Source: an uncultured Pelagibacteraceae bacterium (GTDB taxonomy: Bacteria; Pseudomonadota; Alphaproteobacteria; Pelagibacterales; AG-422-B15). Taken from it: a stretch of DNA of 64,000 nucleotides. The notes under the pieces are model-generated. The model searched no databases, was not told where the DNA came from, and saw only the letters and a program-made list of their open reading frames with translations. The position numbers and the translations under genes are program-made. Numbering within the stretch: position 1 is the first letter of the stretch; every line of letters begins with the position of its first letter. Shown here piece after piece: positions 1 through 9,400 of the stretch. Location of the stretch: contig CABYDZ010000001.1 of NCBI GenBank assembly GCA_902517885.1, positions 62,001 through 126,000 on the forward strand, written 5' to 3'.

Positions 1-47
1 TTTATAGTGTAATAAAATTAAATTTATATATTCTTCATTTAGATTAT

Positions 48-956
48 ATGAGTGAAGTAAATAACAAAACATATTTAATTGGATTTATTCTTGCCTTATC
101 TGCTGGGTTGATATGGAGTTTTGGTGCACCTACTGTTCGCTATATGGTCGATGCTGAAATTTATCAATGGCAATATCTATTTTGTAGAGGCATTGTAGTA
201 GCAACAATTCTCCTAATCTTTTTAATATATCAAGAAGGATTAGCATTCAGACATAATTTTAAAAGAGTAGGCATATCAGGTTTAATTGGTGGTTTGGGTC
301 TAGCTTCAGCATTTATTTTTTTCATATTTGGAATGACTTTTACTTCTGCTGCAACAACGTTATTTATGATTGGAACCCAACCTTTATTTGCAGGACTGTT
401 TGCTTATATTTTTCTTAGAGAGAAAGTTGGAATAACCACAGCTATTGCATGTTTTGTATCATTATTTGGAATGTTTTTAATGGCATACAATGATTGGTTT
501 GCTGGCACATTTTTAGGTTGGACTTTTGGTTTGTTTTGTTCGATTGGTTTTGCAATATTTGCTACAACTTTAAGATGGCAGCCTGATACACCAAAATTTA
601 CTACGATTATTATTGCTGGAATTGCATGCTCCTTATTTTCAATGTGCATGATTATTTATCTTAATGATGGTTATACTATGCCGCTTAGAAATATATTATT
701 AAGTATGATGCATGGTTCGTTTGTAGCAATAGGGTTAATACTTTTAAGTATCGGCGCACGCTATTTGCCAGCAGCTGAATTCATGCTTCTTTCTCTTACT
801 GAAGTAGTAGGGGGAGTCATATGGTGTTGGATACCTCTTTTTGGAGTTAACGAGGTGCCTTCAACATTCACTCTTATAGGAGGTATGATTATAATTATCG
901 CAATTAGCTTCTACGCTTTAGGTTCAAAACAGAAAACATCACCACCAACTCTATGA
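48..956 (+). CDS. EamA/DMT-family membrane exporter
   Basis: A 302-aa polytopic inner-membrane protein with about ten hydrophobic segments in two similar halves, the layout of the EamA (drug/metabolite transporter) family. Members export small metabolites or amino acids; nothing here fixes the substrate. The first helix contains the typical W-S-F-G-A-P stretch, and length matches the family (about 300 aa). The ATG at 48 is the first in frame, with no obvious Shine-Dalgarno. The iron-dependent alcohol dehydrogenase starts 16 nt downstream on the same strand, so the two are probably co-transcribed. Family assignment is firm; function is inferred. Confidence 0.85.
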   Translation: MSEVNNKTYLIGFILALSAGLIWSFGAPTVRYMVDAEIYQWQYLFCRGIVVATILLIFLIYQEGLAFRHNFKRVGISGLIGGLGLASAFIFFIFGMTFTSAATTLFMIGTQPLFAGLFAYIFLREKVGITTAIACFVSLFGMFLMAYNDWFAGTFLGWTFGLFCSIGFAIFATTLRWQPDTPKFTTIIIAGIACSLFSMCMIIYLNDGYTMPLRNILLSMMHGSFVAIGLILLSIGARYLPAAEFMLLSLTEVVGGVIWCWIPLFGVNEVPSTFTLIGGMIIIIAISFYALGSKQKTSPPTL

Positions 957-972
957 GTAAAGAGTTTACTGA

Positions 973-2136
973 ATGAATGAAATAGTATCGACCAACTGGA
1001 ATTATCCTACCCCCATATGGTTTGGGCTTTCACGTAGACTTGAAATTATAGAGGCGCTTAATGAGTTATCTATAACCAAACCAATGATTGTTACAGACCC
1101 AAATTTTGCAGAAAATGAAAATTTTGTTGATATCCTTGCTATTCTTAAAAAGAGTCAGATCGAATTCTCTGTATTTTCAAATATAAAAGGCAATCCCACG
1201 GGTAAGAATGTAGCGGACGGTGTTCATCAATTTAATTCAAGGAATAGTGATGGTATAATTATAATTGGTGGAGGAAGCTCTTTGGATGCCGGAAAGGCCA
1301 TTGCCTTCATGTCGAAGCAGAAAGAGAACCTATGGTTTTTTGAAGATGTCAGCGACAATTGGAAACAAGCTGTAACTGGCAATCTGCCAAAAGTAATTGC
1401 AATTCCAACAACCTCAGGAACTGGTTCAGAGACAGGACGAGCCTCACTTATTGTGGATGAAGCAGATATGACAAAAAAAATTATTTTCCATCCATCTTTC
1501 TTGCCCGATTTAGTCGTTCTTGATCCTGAGCTGACTTTGAGTTTACCTCCTCACTTAACTGCTGCGACGGGGATGGATGCGCTCGCTCATTGTCTTGAAG
1601 CCTATTGCGCACGAGGGTTTCATCCAATGGCAGATGGGATAGCTTTAGAGGGAATTAAAAATGTAAAGGATCAATTGGTCACTGCTTATAATGAGCCAGA
1701 CAATATTCTTGCTAGGAGTAAGATGTTAGTAACCTCATCTATGGGTTCTACAGCTTTTCAAAAAGGATTAGGAGCTATTCATTCATTGTCACATCCGATA
1801 AATGCAGTAAATGATATTCATCATGGTTTATCAAATGCTATTTTCATGCCTTATGTACTTAACTTTAATAAAGATGTAATTGAAGAGAGAATTATTTCTT
1901 TATCAAAATATTTAGATCTAAATAAGAAATCATTTGATGGGTTCATGGAATGGATCTTGGACTTGAGAAGTAATCTTGCAATACCTCATACACTTAAAGA
2001 GTTGAATGTCGATTTTGATTTTGACTTACTATCAGAAATGGCTTTAAAAGATCCATCCACTCAACCTAATCCTAAAGATATATCATTTGATCAAATGAAG
2101 AATCTTTACATAAATTCATACGAGGGTATTCTATAG
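973..2136 (+). CDS. Iron-containing alcohol dehydrogenase
   Basis: A 387-aa type III (iron-dependent) NAD(P) alcohol dehydrogenase. The nucleotide-binding motif GGGSSLDAGK is at residues 99-108. Metal ligands of the family are visible as D202 and H206 in GMDALAHCLEAY, H270 or H274 in the AIHSLSHP stretch, and the HH pair at 283-284. Length is normal. The dienelactone hydrolase gene starts 2 nt after the stop. Maleylacetate reductases belong to this fold and often pair with dienelactone hydrolase, so a ring-cleavage role is possible, but a general aldehyde/alcohol oxidoreductase is equally consistent. Confidence 0.88.
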   Translation: MNEIVSTNWNYPTPIWFGLSRRLEIIEALNELSITKPMIVTDPNFAENENFVDILAILKKSQIEFSVFSNIKGNPTGKNVADGVHQFNSRNSDGIIIIGGGSSLDAGKAIAFMSKQKENLWFFEDVSDNWKQAVTGNLPKVIAIPTTSGTGSETGRASLIVDEADMTKKIIFHPSFLPDLVVLDPELTLSLPPHLTAATGMDALAHCLEAYCARGFHPMADGIALEGIKNVKDQLVTAYNEPDNILARSKMLVTSSMGSTAFQKGLGAIHSLSHPINAVNDIHHGLSNAIFMPYVLNFNKDVIEERIISLSKYLDLNKKSFDGFMEWILDLRSNLAIPHTLKELNVDFDFDLLSEMALKDPSTQPNPKDISFDQMKNLYINSYEGIL

Positions 2137-2138
2137 TT

Positions 2139-2879
2139 ATGATTAAAACAGAAAAATTAATCTATGGTGCACTTAATTCTGATCAAAAATTTGAAGGCTC
2201 AATCAGTTATGATGATAGTATAAGTACTCCTCGTCCTGGTATCCTCGTTTGTCATGCATATGGCGGGCATTCACCTTTTGATATTGAGAAAGCTGAAAAA
2301 TTGGCTGAATTAGGTTATTTTGCTTTTGCAATTGATCTCTATGGTCAAGGTAGGCGAGGTTCTAATCCAGAGGAATCAATGGCACTTATGAATGAATTTA
2401 ATTCTAACCGAGTGTTGCTTCAAGAACGTATGATAAATGCGTTTGAAACTCTTAAAAACTTTGATCAAGTTGATAAGAATAAAACAGGAGCCATCGGGTT
2501 TTGTTTTGGTGGCAAATGTGCTCTTGATCTTGCAAGATCTGGAGAGGACATTAAAGGAGTTGTAAGTTTTCATGGACTTTATGATGCTCCAACAGCTAGT
2601 ACTGGAAAGCAATTTAAAGGCACATTAAAAATTGATAGCTCGATACTAATTTTGCATGGTTATGATGATCCTATGGCTACTCCAAAAAGTATGATTGATT
2701 TGGCTGATGAATTAAAATCGAAGAAAGCTAAATGGCAAATTCACGCATATGGCAATGTAGGTCACGCCTTTACTAATCCAGAAGCTAATCAGAGAGAAAA
2801 CGGATTATTTTATGACCAATACGCTAATGAGCATTCTTGGAATGAAATGAAAAATTTCTTTTCAAAATTATTTTTATAA
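2139..2879 (+). CDS. Dienelactone hydrolase family protein
   Basis: A 246-aa cytoplasmic alpha/beta hydrolase. The catalytic triad of dienelactone hydrolases is recognisable: Cys122 in GFCFGGK, Asp176 in HGYDDP and His209 in VGHAF. A Cys nucleophile rather than Ser is the hallmark of the family, which hydrolyses dienelactones to maleylacetate in chloroaromatic pathways, though many members act on other esters or lactones. It is the last gene of a three-gene run with the EamA exporter and the alcohol dehydrogenase, and ends 3 nt from the convergent metallo-hydrolase. Family assignment is firm; substrate unknown. Confidence 0.88.
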   Translation: MIKTEKLIYGALNSDQKFEGSISYDDSISTPRPGILVCHAYGGHSPFDIEKAEKLAELGYFAFAIDLYGQGRRGSNPEESMALMNEFNSNRVLLQERMINAFETLKNFDQVDKNKTGAIGFCFGGKCALDLARSGEDIKGVVSFHGLYDAPTASTGKQFKGTLKIDSSILILHGYDDPMATPKSMIDLADELKSKKAKWQIHAYGNVGHAFTNPEANQRENGLFYDQYANEHSWNEMKNFFSKLFL

Positions 2880-2882
2880 ATA

Positions 2883-3950
2883 TTAATTAATATTAGTGAT
2901 TTTGATTTTTTCAGAACCGACTGGCAGTATCGCCATAGTTCCATCATCTGCTAATGACCAATTGTCTGGACGTACTTCATTAACGCCTCTCACAAAAATT
3001 ATTTTAGCAATGAAATTTTGAGGGGCTGGTGTCAGATGATAGAATATTAACTCTTTTACATTCGCTTCATTGGCAGCTTGTGCAGCCTCAATTGGAGAAG
3101 CATGATAATCCTGAATATCATAATAGACAGTGGATAATAAGGGATTAACGTCTTTAGAAATTTCTTCTAATCTTCCTATCATATTTTGAGAGAGAGCATC
3201 ATGAAACAGCAAGTCTGCATTTTTAGCTTGTTCAACTAAGTTTTCACTGTAGTCGGTATCACCACTTATCACTATGGATCTGCCTTTATAATCAAAGCGA
3301 AAACCTAGCGAAGGATCAACTGGAAAATGCTCAACTTCAAAAGCTGTTATCTTAAGGTTACCATCATCAAAAATAACTGGATCATTTAAATTAATTATTT
3401 TTGTATCAAAGCCAGCAAAGTCAGAAGGAGCTACTTCTTCTCCATGATGAAGTGTTCTCCACTCAGTGTCTAACTCATATGCTTTTGTTATCCCCTCAGT
3501 TACGAGATCGGTACCCAATGGCCCATACACAGGCAGTTTTCTGCCTCTATTTTGAGTTACCCATGAATAGAGGTGAAAGTCAGCTAAATCGGAAATATGA
3601 TCTGAATGCAAGTGAGTTAATAAGACTGCATCTAAATTACCAAGATTAATACTCCAATTTAATAGGTTTTGCCTGCTACCATCCCCAGTATCAACCACAA
3701 ACATATGATCAGGAGTTTTTATCATTATGCAAGGCTCGGCTCTTCCCTTACCAGGTAAGGGTCCCCGTGATCCACAAACAAGACCAATAATATAATCGCC
3801 ATCAAGACTTATTAATTTATCCTGATTATTCCATTGTCTATCAAAATCAAAATCTATCAACAGATTTTGAACAGGAGTAGTCCTTATTCCGATAAGAGCA
3901 ATAATGAGTATTAAAATTGCAGTTATAAAAAAAAAATAAATTTTTTTCAT
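2883..3950 (-). CDS. Metallo-beta-lactamase-fold hydrolase, RNase Z/arylsulfatase-like, membrane-anchored
   Basis: A 355-aa protein with an N-terminal hydrophobic anchor or signal (residues 4-22) followed by an MBL domain. The zinc motif HLHSDH is at residues 113-118, and a later SGDTDYS segment supplies the metal-bridging Asp. The TGDGSRQN and GFRFDYKGRSIVISGDT regions resemble the RNase Z/ElaC-like subgroup that includes exported arylsulfatase-like enzymes. With a secretory N terminus, a role on tRNA is unlikely; a periplasmic phosphodiester or ester hydrolase is more plausible. The small membrane protein gene lies 2 nt upstream on the same strand and is probably co-transcribed. Confidence 0.8.
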   Translation of the reverse strand: MKKIYFFFITAILILIIALIGIRTTPVQNLLIDFDFDRQWNNQDKLISLDGDYIIGLVCGSRGPLPGKGRAEPCIMIKTPDHMFVVDTGDGSRQNLLNWSINLGNLDAVLLTHLHSDHISDLADFHLYSWVTQNRGRKLPVYGPLGTDLVTEGITKAYELDTEWRTLHHGEEVAPSDFAGFDTKIINLNDPVIFDDGNLKITAFEVEHFPVDPSLGFRFDYKGRSIVISGDTDYSENLVEQAKNADLLFHDALSQNMIGRLEEISKDVNPLLSTVYYDIQDYHASPIEAAQAANEANVKELIFYHLTPAPQNFIAKIIFVRGVNEVRPDNWSLADDGTMAILPVGSEKIKITNIN

Positions 3951-3952
3951 AT

Positions 3953-4330
3953 TTATTGGCTAGACATTCTCTTTGATGTTACAAGCAATAAAGTAATAAG
4001 TATTATTTCAATAATAATAAATTGAGTTGCAAAGGTTGCATCATGTGCTGCCCATGAGATCACTCTAAATAAAGCAGTAACACCTAAAAGCATCGCGGGC
4101 GCATAAAACCAAATACTTCTTAAAGTATAAGCTGCAAGTATCATCATTAAACCAATGCAAAAAAAATAGCTTCCTACATCACCAATCAGACTACTTCGAC
4201 CTAATCCATCGGAAATTTCTAAGATACCAAAGTTAGCTCCAGCTTCGTAGGGAGAAATCACCCAGAGGAGACCAATTGCAATAAACAAGATCCCATTGAT
4301 AGCATTTAAAACAACTAAAAATCTATTCAT
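3953..4330 (-). CDS. Small four-helix membrane protein, unknown function
   Basis: A 125-aa protein with four hydrophobic segments, roughly residues 5-25, 47-67, 70-92 and 100-118. The layout resembles small DUF4345-like membrane proteins, but I do not recognise it with certainty. It is the first gene of a two-gene operon with the MBL hydrolase and is divergent from the DUF1330 gene. The 65-nt gap between them contains a TATAAT-like box (about 4373) facing the plus strand. Confidence 0.7.
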   Translation of the reverse strand: MNRFLVVLNAINGILFIAIGLLWVISPYEAGANFGILEISDGLGRSSLIGDVGSYFFCIGLMMILAAYTLRSIWFYAPAMLLGVTALFRVISWAAHDATFATQFIIIEIILITLLLVTSKRMSSQ

Positions 4331-4395
4331 AATCTTTCCCCTTTAGTATTATTAAATAATGTTTATTTTTATTATAATCAATAATAAGGTTCAAT

Positions 4396-4818
4396 ATGGA
4401 AGTTAAAAATAAGGTTTATCCCAGTAAAGATCAGATGAGAGGTTTCTTTGAAACCGCAACTGATAATGAACCAATCTATATGGTTAACTTATTAAAGTTT
4501 AAAGATAAAGCTGAATATAAAGATGGAAGAAAAACAAAATTGACTGGTAGAGAAGCATACAAAATCTATGCAGAATTTGTTAAGAAGCATTTACAAAATA
4601 TTGGTGGAGATCTTATTTTACACACAGATGTGACGCGTATGGCAGTTGGGCAAGTTGAGGAATTATGGGATGTAGTTGCTATTGCTAAATGGCCTTCAAG
4701 ACAAATTATGGGTGAGAATATGATGCCAAATGACCCAACGTATCTTGAAGCGTACCAACATCGAGAAGCAGGTTTAGCGGGTCAACTGAATATTGAAACT
4801 AAGGAAATAAATGATTGA
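4396..4818 (+). CDS. DUF1330 domain protein
   Basis: A 140-aa protein with the DUF1330 ferredoxin-like (dimeric alpha/beta barrel) fold: the [14 protein letters not shown] opening strand, the helix [14 protein letters not shown], and the [15 protein letters not shown] strand followed by the final [11 protein letters not shown]. Function is unknown; related small barrels are monooxygenase-like or bind small ligands. It is the first gene of a tight operon of GST-fold proteins, with its stop overlapping the next start by 8 bp. This suggests a role in the same detoxification or catabolic pathway. Confidence 0.82.
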   Translation: MEVKNKVYPSKDQMRGFFETATDNEPIYMVNLLKFKDKAEYKDGRKTKLTGREAYKIYAEFVKKHLQNIGGDLILHTDVTRMAVGQVEELWDVVAIAKWPSRQIMGENMMPNDPTYLEAYQHREAGLAGQLNIETKEIND

Positions 4819-5497
4819 ACTATATACTTCGCCTACACCAAATGGATATAAGATTTCCGTCGCACTAGAGGAACTTGAAATACCTTACAACGTTCACGTT
4901 GTTAATCTACAAGCTGGAGATCAAAAAAAACCTGAATTCCTAGCAATGAATCCAAATGGACGCATTCCTGTGATTGTTGATATAGAAAATAATAATCTTT
5001 CAATTATGGAAAGTGGTGCTCAACTCATATATTTAGCTGAGAAAGCAGGAAAACTTTTACCTACCGAAACAATTGCTCGTTCTAAAGTGATTCAATGGTT
5101 GATGTTTCAAATGGGAGGAATTGGCCCCATGATGGGGCAGGCAAACGTTTTTTTTCGGTATTGGCCTGGCGATAAAATCCAAGCGGCTGTAGATCGTTAT
5201 CAAAATGAAGGTCGACGATTATTTGAGGTAATGGAAACACGCTTAAAGGATAATGAATTTTTAGCGGATGATTTTAGTATTGCTGATATTGCTAACTGGT
5301 GCTGGGTAAGAACATATAAGTGGTCAGGTATCAAAATAGATGGCCTGACAGGTCTTCAAAGATGGATGCAAATGATGGAAGATCGACCGGCATGTAAAAA
5401 AGGTGTAGCTGTTCCAATTGATATTATGGAGTTGATGAGAAATATGAAACAATCAAAAGATTTAACCGATACAGGTTCGAAAATTATACAGAAATAG
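4811..5497 (+). CDS. Glutathione S-transferase
   Basis: A 228-aa soluble GST. The N-terminal thioredoxin-like domain begins [19 protein letters not shown] and includes the cis-proline segment NGRIPVIVD and the glutathione-binding ES pair in [11 protein letters not shown]. The C-terminal all-alpha domain includes [15 protein letters not shown], the N-capping motif of GSTs. The profile resembles YghU/YfcG-type (Nu class) enzymes with glutathione-dependent disulfide reductase activity. It overlaps the DUF1330 gene by 8 bp and sits 9 nt before the second GST-like gene. Confidence 0.88.
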   Translation: MIELYTSPTPNGYKISVALEELEIPYNVHVVNLQAGDQKKPEFLAMNPNGRIPVIVDIENNNLSIMESGAQLIYLAEKAGKLLPTETIARSKVIQWLMFQMGGIGPMMGQANVFFRYWPGDKIQAAVDRYQNEGRRLFEVMETRLKDNEFLADDFSIADIANWCWVRTYKWSGIKIDGLTGLQRWMQMMEDRPACKKGVAVPIDIMELMRNMKQSKDLTDTGSKIIQK

Positions 5498-5506
5498 ATA
5501 GATATT

Positions 5507-6550
5507 ATGAATTTACCAAATCCATTAGTAGTACTTGGCGGAGTGGGGTCACCTTATACTCGCAAAATGCTCTCCTACCTACGATATAAAAGACTTCCCC
5601 ACAAAATGATCTGGGGAGACCCTTCAAAATATCTAGATCAGGAAGGAATAGAAAAACCAAAACCTAGTTTACTGCCAACGTTTGTATTGCCTGATGAAGA
5701 TGGAAATTTGAAAGCAGTAACTGACTCCACTCCATTGATAAGAAGGATTGATAAAGAGGTCAGTGAACGAAGTACGATACCATCTGACCCCGCCCTTGCG
5801 TTCATAAATTATCTAATAGAAGATTTTGCCGATGAGTGGGGTACTAAATATATGTTTCATTATCGATGGCACGATCAAAAAGATGCAAATAATGCAGGTA
5901 CTATTTTACCACTTCAGACTATAGGAATGATGCCAGATGATATGCTAAATAATGTTAGAGAAATGATCAGTAAAAGGCAAATTGACAGATTGTGGGTAGT
6001 GGGCTCAAACAATGATACAGCGCCAATAATAGATGCAAGTTTAAGGCGCTTATTAGTTATTCTTGAAAAGCATTTTGCATCCGCATCTTACCTATTAAGT
6101 AAAAGACCTTCTTCCAGCGATTTTGCTTTATATGGTCAACTGTCTCAGCTTGTTAACTTTGATCCAACTCCCAGAGAAATTTGTCATGAGGTGTCTTTGA
6201 GAACAGTTGCATGGGTTGGTTTAATTGAAGATCAGTCTGGCATTGAAGTTACCGATGAACAATGGGGATCAATTGAAAGTTTACCATCGACAGTAAAAGA
6301 TTTACTTATTGAAATTGGAAATGGGTATGTGCCTGCACAATTAGCAAATGCAAGAGCTATAGAAAATGGTGATAAAGAATGGGAAACAGAAATCGATAAT
6401 TGCCTTTGGAAGCAAAAATCGTTTCCCTACCAGGCAAAGTGTCTTAAATGGGTTAATGAAGAATATAGTGCACTTGAAAAAAATGATCGAAAAAAAGTTA
6501 ATAACCTCCTTGATGGCACAGGATGTGAAAGGTTAATATTAAAATTATGA
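5507..6550 (+). CDS. GST-like protein with glutaredoxin/thioredoxin-fold N terminus
   Basis: A 347-aa protein, longer than a normal GST (about 200-230 aa). The N-terminal 85 residues look like a GST_N domain (VLGGVGSPYTRKMLSYLRYK, then LLPTFVLPD, then TDSTPLIRRI). The remainder is helical with a GST_C-like core (LSKRPSSSDFALYGQLSQL) and a C-terminal extension I do not recognise. It probably binds glutathione, but activity cannot be judged. Its last codons overlap the HCCA-isomerase start (4-bp ATGA junction), indicating translational coupling. Confidence 0.75.
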   Translation: MNLPNPLVVLGGVGSPYTRKMLSYLRYKRLPHKMIWGDPSKYLDQEGIEKPKPSLLPTFVLPDEDGNLKAVTDSTPLIRRIDKEVSERSTIPSDPALAFINYLIEDFADEWGTKYMFHYRWHDQKDANNAGTILPLQTIGMMPDDMLNNVREMISKRQIDRLWVVGSNNDTAPIIDASLRRLLVILEKHFASASYLLSKRPSSSDFALYGQLSQLVNFDPTPREICHEVSLRTVAWVGLIEDQSGIEVTDEQWGSIESLPSTVKDLLIEIGNGYVPAQLANARAIENGDKEWETEIDNCLWKQKSFPYQAKCLKWVNEEYSALEKNDRKKVNNLLDGTGCERLILKL

Positions 6551-7188
6551 AGGTGGATTTATATTTCTCTTTTAGAAGTCCCTATTCGTATTTAATTTTG
6601 CCACGCATGGTTGAATTGAGGGATAAACATGGGGTAGATGTTAATTTTAAGCAAGTTTACCCTCTTGCAATAAGGGAACCAGAATTTTTTAAAGGTAAAA
6701 ATCTCTTTACTTACTTTTTAATCAGAAGAATTGATTATGTCAGACAAGCAAAAAAAAATAATATGGTTTTTGCCAAGCCAAATCCTGATCCAATAAATCA
6801 AAACTTGGTGACTGGAAAAATTTCTGATCATCAGCCTTATATTTTTAAATTAGCCCATTATTGTCAAGCTATTCAAAAAGATAAGCAGCTTGATTTTGCC
6901 GTTGTGGTTTCAAATAAAATATGGAGTGGTCTCAAGAACTGGAATACAGATGAGTCAATAGCTGATGCTACTTCAAAAGTTGGACTGAAGTTCGAAGATA
7001 TTGAAAAAATACGTATCGAAAATGAACAAGCGATAATTGATGAAATTAAGTTAAATCAAAAAGAACAGCTCGAAGCGGGACATCATGGAGTTCCTCTATC
7101 TGTTTACAAAGATAAATTCTTTTTTGGCCAAGACCGTTTTGATGATCTGGTTAGTGAATTAAAAAAAGATGGATTAGTAATCAGCTGA
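6547..7188 (+). CDS. 2-hydroxychromene-2-carboxylate isomerase / kappa-GST family (DsbA-like fold)
   Basis: A 213-aa thioredoxin-fold protein. The opening MKVDLYFSFRSPYSYL has Ser11 where the HCCA isomerase and kappa GST family keep the residue that activates glutathione. The C-terminal HHGVPLSVYKDKFFFGQDR matches the conserved GVP cis-proline and FFGQDR segments. HCCA isomerase acts in naphthalene and aryl-ring degradation with glutathione as cofactor. It closes an operon of DUF1330, GST and GST-like genes, which argues for a glutathione-dependent isomerisation step. Confidence 0.85.
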   Translation: MKVDLYFSFRSPYSYLILPRMVELRDKHGVDVNFKQVYPLAIREPEFFKGKNLFTYFLIRRIDYVRQAKKNNMVFAKPNPDPINQNLVTGKISDHQPYIFKLAHYCQAIQKDKQLDFAVVVSNKIWSGLKNWNTDESIADATSKVGLKFEDIEKIRIENEQAIIDEIKLNQKEQLEAGHHGVPLSVYKDKFFFGQDRFDDLVSELKKDGLVIS

Positions 7189-7223
7189 AAAGAAACAAAG
7201 GATTTCCTGAGCTACAATTTATA

Positions 7224-8096
7224 CTATTGTGCTGATATTCCTCTTATTCTCTCAGATCTTCTTCGTAATAATTCTGTTACGATCAGAATTAATGTTGAAA
7301 GAACAATTAAGCAAGTAGCTACAGCCATAATCGTTGGACTAAGCTGCTCTCTTAATCCTGTCCACATCTGAAGAGGTATAGTTGTTAAGTTCCTATCGCC
7401 TCCAGCAACGAATAAGATTACGACTATTTCATCAAATGATGTAACGAATGCAAAGAGTGCACCTGAAATAATTCCTGGTGTGATAAGAGGTAATGTAATT
7501 TTAAAAAATGTATTGGTTGGTGTACTGCCAAGACTTGAAGCAGCTCTTGTAATACTGTCATCAAAACCACTTAAAGTAGCAGTTACAGTAATGACAACAA
7601 ATGGAGTTCCTAGAATTATATGCGCTATGACTATGCCAGGAAACGTTGCTGCAAGACCTAATTTAGCAAGTGAAAAGAAGATTGCTGAGCCAGAAATGAT
7701 AAGTGGGATGATCATTGGTGAAATTAAAATACTCATGATCAATTGTTTGTAAGGCATGTAACGACTGCTGAGCCCAAGAGCAGCAACAGTTCCTAAAACT
7801 GTAGCACCTATCGTTGCGAAAAAGGCATAATAGATGCTGTTCCGAGCAGCTATTCCCCATGGATTTTTGGTACCATACACCATATCTTCATACCATCTAA
7901 GCGAGAATGCTTCAGGTTGAAGAGCTAGCATCCCATCAGAAAAATGAATGTATTGCTCTGCATTAAATGAAAGAGGAATAATGACAAATAGTGGAGCTAT
8001 GAGGAAAAAGAAAACGGCAGTACAAATAATAATATATGAGTAGTGCCAGACCCTGTATCTTGTTTCAGTATATTTTGGCAAAGCCATCTTATCCAA
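7224..8096 (-). CDS. ABC transporter permease, PotC-like (polyamine/spermidine type)
   Basis: A 290-aa inner-membrane protein with six predicted helices. The cytoplasmic EAA loop reads AASSLGSTPTNTFFKITLPLITPGI, which docks to the ATPase. It matches the PotC/PotI subfamily of the polyamine/opine/phosphonate importers. Its start overlaps the stop of the PotB-like gene by 8 bp. Last gene of the minus-strand order ATPase, binding protein, PotB-like, PotC-like. Confidence 0.88.
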   Translation of the reverse strand: MDKMALPKYTETRYRVWHYSYIIICTAVFFFLIAPLFVIIPLSFNAEQYIHFSDGMLALQPEAFSLRWYEDMVYGTKNPWGIAARNSIYYAFFATIGATVLGTVAALGLSSRYMPYKQLIMSILISPMIIPLIISGSAIFFSLAKLGLAATFPGIVIAHIILGTPFVVITVTATLSGFDDSITRAASSLGSTPTNTFFKITLPLITPGIISGALFAFVTSFDEIVVILFVAGGDRNLTTIPLQMWTGLREQLSPTIMAVATCLIVLSTLILIVTELLRRRSERIRGISAQ

Positions 8097-9336
8097 GCCT
8101 CATGTTATCTATACCGACGATCTTATTATAAAGCCAATAAACTATTAAAACGGCCACCAATAAAACAGCTGCCATTGCAGTTGCTAGAGACCAATCAAGT
8201 GATTGCTGCATGTGATAAGCAATTCTATTACTAATTAATGTTCCCTTAGCACCCCCAACTAATGCAGGAGTGATATAATATCCAATAGAAAGAACAAAAA
8301 CTAAAATTGAACCTGCACTTATACCAGCATATGTGAGCGGGAAGTAAATTTTTCTGAATGCAAGGAAAGGAGTAGCCCCCATCGAAGTTGCAGCTCTCAT
8401 TAGACTTGGTGGTATAGTTTTCATAACGCTATAAAGTGGAAGAACCATAAATGGTAAAAGTATTTGTGTCATCGCGATAAATGTGCCGGTCATGTTGTAC
8501 ATTAATTCAAGCCTTCCTTCATCTGCAACGATACCGAGAGAAACAAGAGTATCATTTAAGACCCCCTGTTTTTGGAGCAGGACCATCCAACTAGATGTAC
8601 GCACAAGCAAGGAAGTCCAAAACGGAAGCAGTACGCAGATCATTAGTAAATTTGAATATCGAGTTGGTAAAACGGAAAGTAAATGTGATATAGGGTATGC
8701 AAGTAAGAAACAGCAGAACGTGACACCAGCTGCAACAAAAATAGTTCTTAACCAGAGAGTAACATTTATTCGTTTCTTTTCAGGTATTCGTTCAATCGAG
8801 CCATCAAATTTTTGCTCATAGTCAAACGTTGTTAAATATTTTCGGAAATGATAAGCATCTGTACCTCTTTTTAATGCCAGCCAATACTCGATGTCACCCC
8901 ACTTTTTATGAACATTAATAAACTGATCTAGAAAATTTCCATTTTCATCAAAATCTTTAAGTTTTCTGGCTGTCTTTTTTATAAGGCTTGTAAACCCACC
9001 TTTTTCATAATTGAGTCTTGTAGCTATTTTGCCGTGATTTTTTTCTTCCACCAATCCTTTAAGTTCATAAAAAAAAGTTGAGGTTACGTCTTCCCCAGGC
9101 ATTTCAGTCCCATCCCAAATTTGCATAACTTCGTGAGTCTCACTTAAAAATTCATTCATTTGAACGTTATCGACACTTCGCCCAAGCATTTGAAATATTG
9201 GAATCACATAGGCAAAAACGATAAAAAACAGTAATGGCGCAGCCAATAAGAAGGCTGTTGTTCGTCGTCGTCGTTCAACTTTTCTGAGTTTTACAGAGAG
9301 GAGCTCTCCATCTGATGTTCTAATTTCTGCTGACAT
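8089..9336 (-). CDS. ABC transporter permease, PotB-like, with large periplasmic insertion
   Basis: A 415-aa permease, about 100 residues longer than ordinary PotB (about 280-320). After a cytoplasmic basic tail (VERRRRTT) and the first helix (about 28-50), a hydrophilic stretch of about 130 residues (55-190) precedes the remaining helices. The EAA loop is visible in MGATPFLAFRKIYFPLT. This insertion occurs in some proteobacterial polyamine-type permeases; its role is unknown, and contact with the binding protein is a guess. Forms the heteromeric channel with the PotC-like protein. Confidence 0.87.
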   Translation of the reverse strand: MSAEIRTSDGELLSVKLRKVERRRRTTAFLLAAPLLFFIVFAYVIPIFQMLGRSVDNVQMNEFLSETHEVMQIWDGTEMPGEDVTSTFFYELKGLVEEKNHGKIATRLNYEKGGFTSLIKKTARKLKDFDENGNFLDQFINVHKKWGDIEYWLALKRGTDAYHFRKYLTTFDYEQKFDGSIERIPEKKRINVTLWLRTIFVAAGVTFCCFLLAYPISHLLSVLPTRYSNLLMICVLLPFWTSLLVRTSSWMVLLQKQGVLNDTLVSLGIVADEGRLELMYNMTGTFIAMTQILLPFMVLPLYSVMKTIPPSLMRAATSMGATPFLAFRKIYFPLTYAGISAGSILVFVLSIGYYITPALVGGAKGTLISNRIAYHMQQSLDWSLATAMAAVLLVAVLIVYWLYNKIVGIDNMRLG

Positions 9337-9363
9337 TAAGTATGAGGATACTTAATTTAAAGG

Positions 9364-9391
9364 ACTTGGGCAACCCATAGGTTGCCCAAGT
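9364..9391 (-). promoter_or_regulatory. Strong intercistronic hairpin after the binding-protein gene
   Basis: A perfect 12-bp inverted repeat, ACTTGGGCAACC / GGTTGCCCAAGT, with a 4-nt loop. It lies between the substrate-binding-protein stop (9401) and the PotB-like start (9336). Read in the direction of the operon (minus strand) it is not followed by a U-run. It is therefore more likely an mRNA-stabilising or partial-attenuation hairpin that raises binding-protein levels over permease than a full terminator. Confidence 0.7.
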
Positions 9392-9400
9392 TTTAGTCTT

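Noticed and set aside
9364-9391. Full rho-independent terminator in the Pot-like operon
   Set aside because: The stem is strong, but no U-run follows in the operon's direction and permease genes continue directly.
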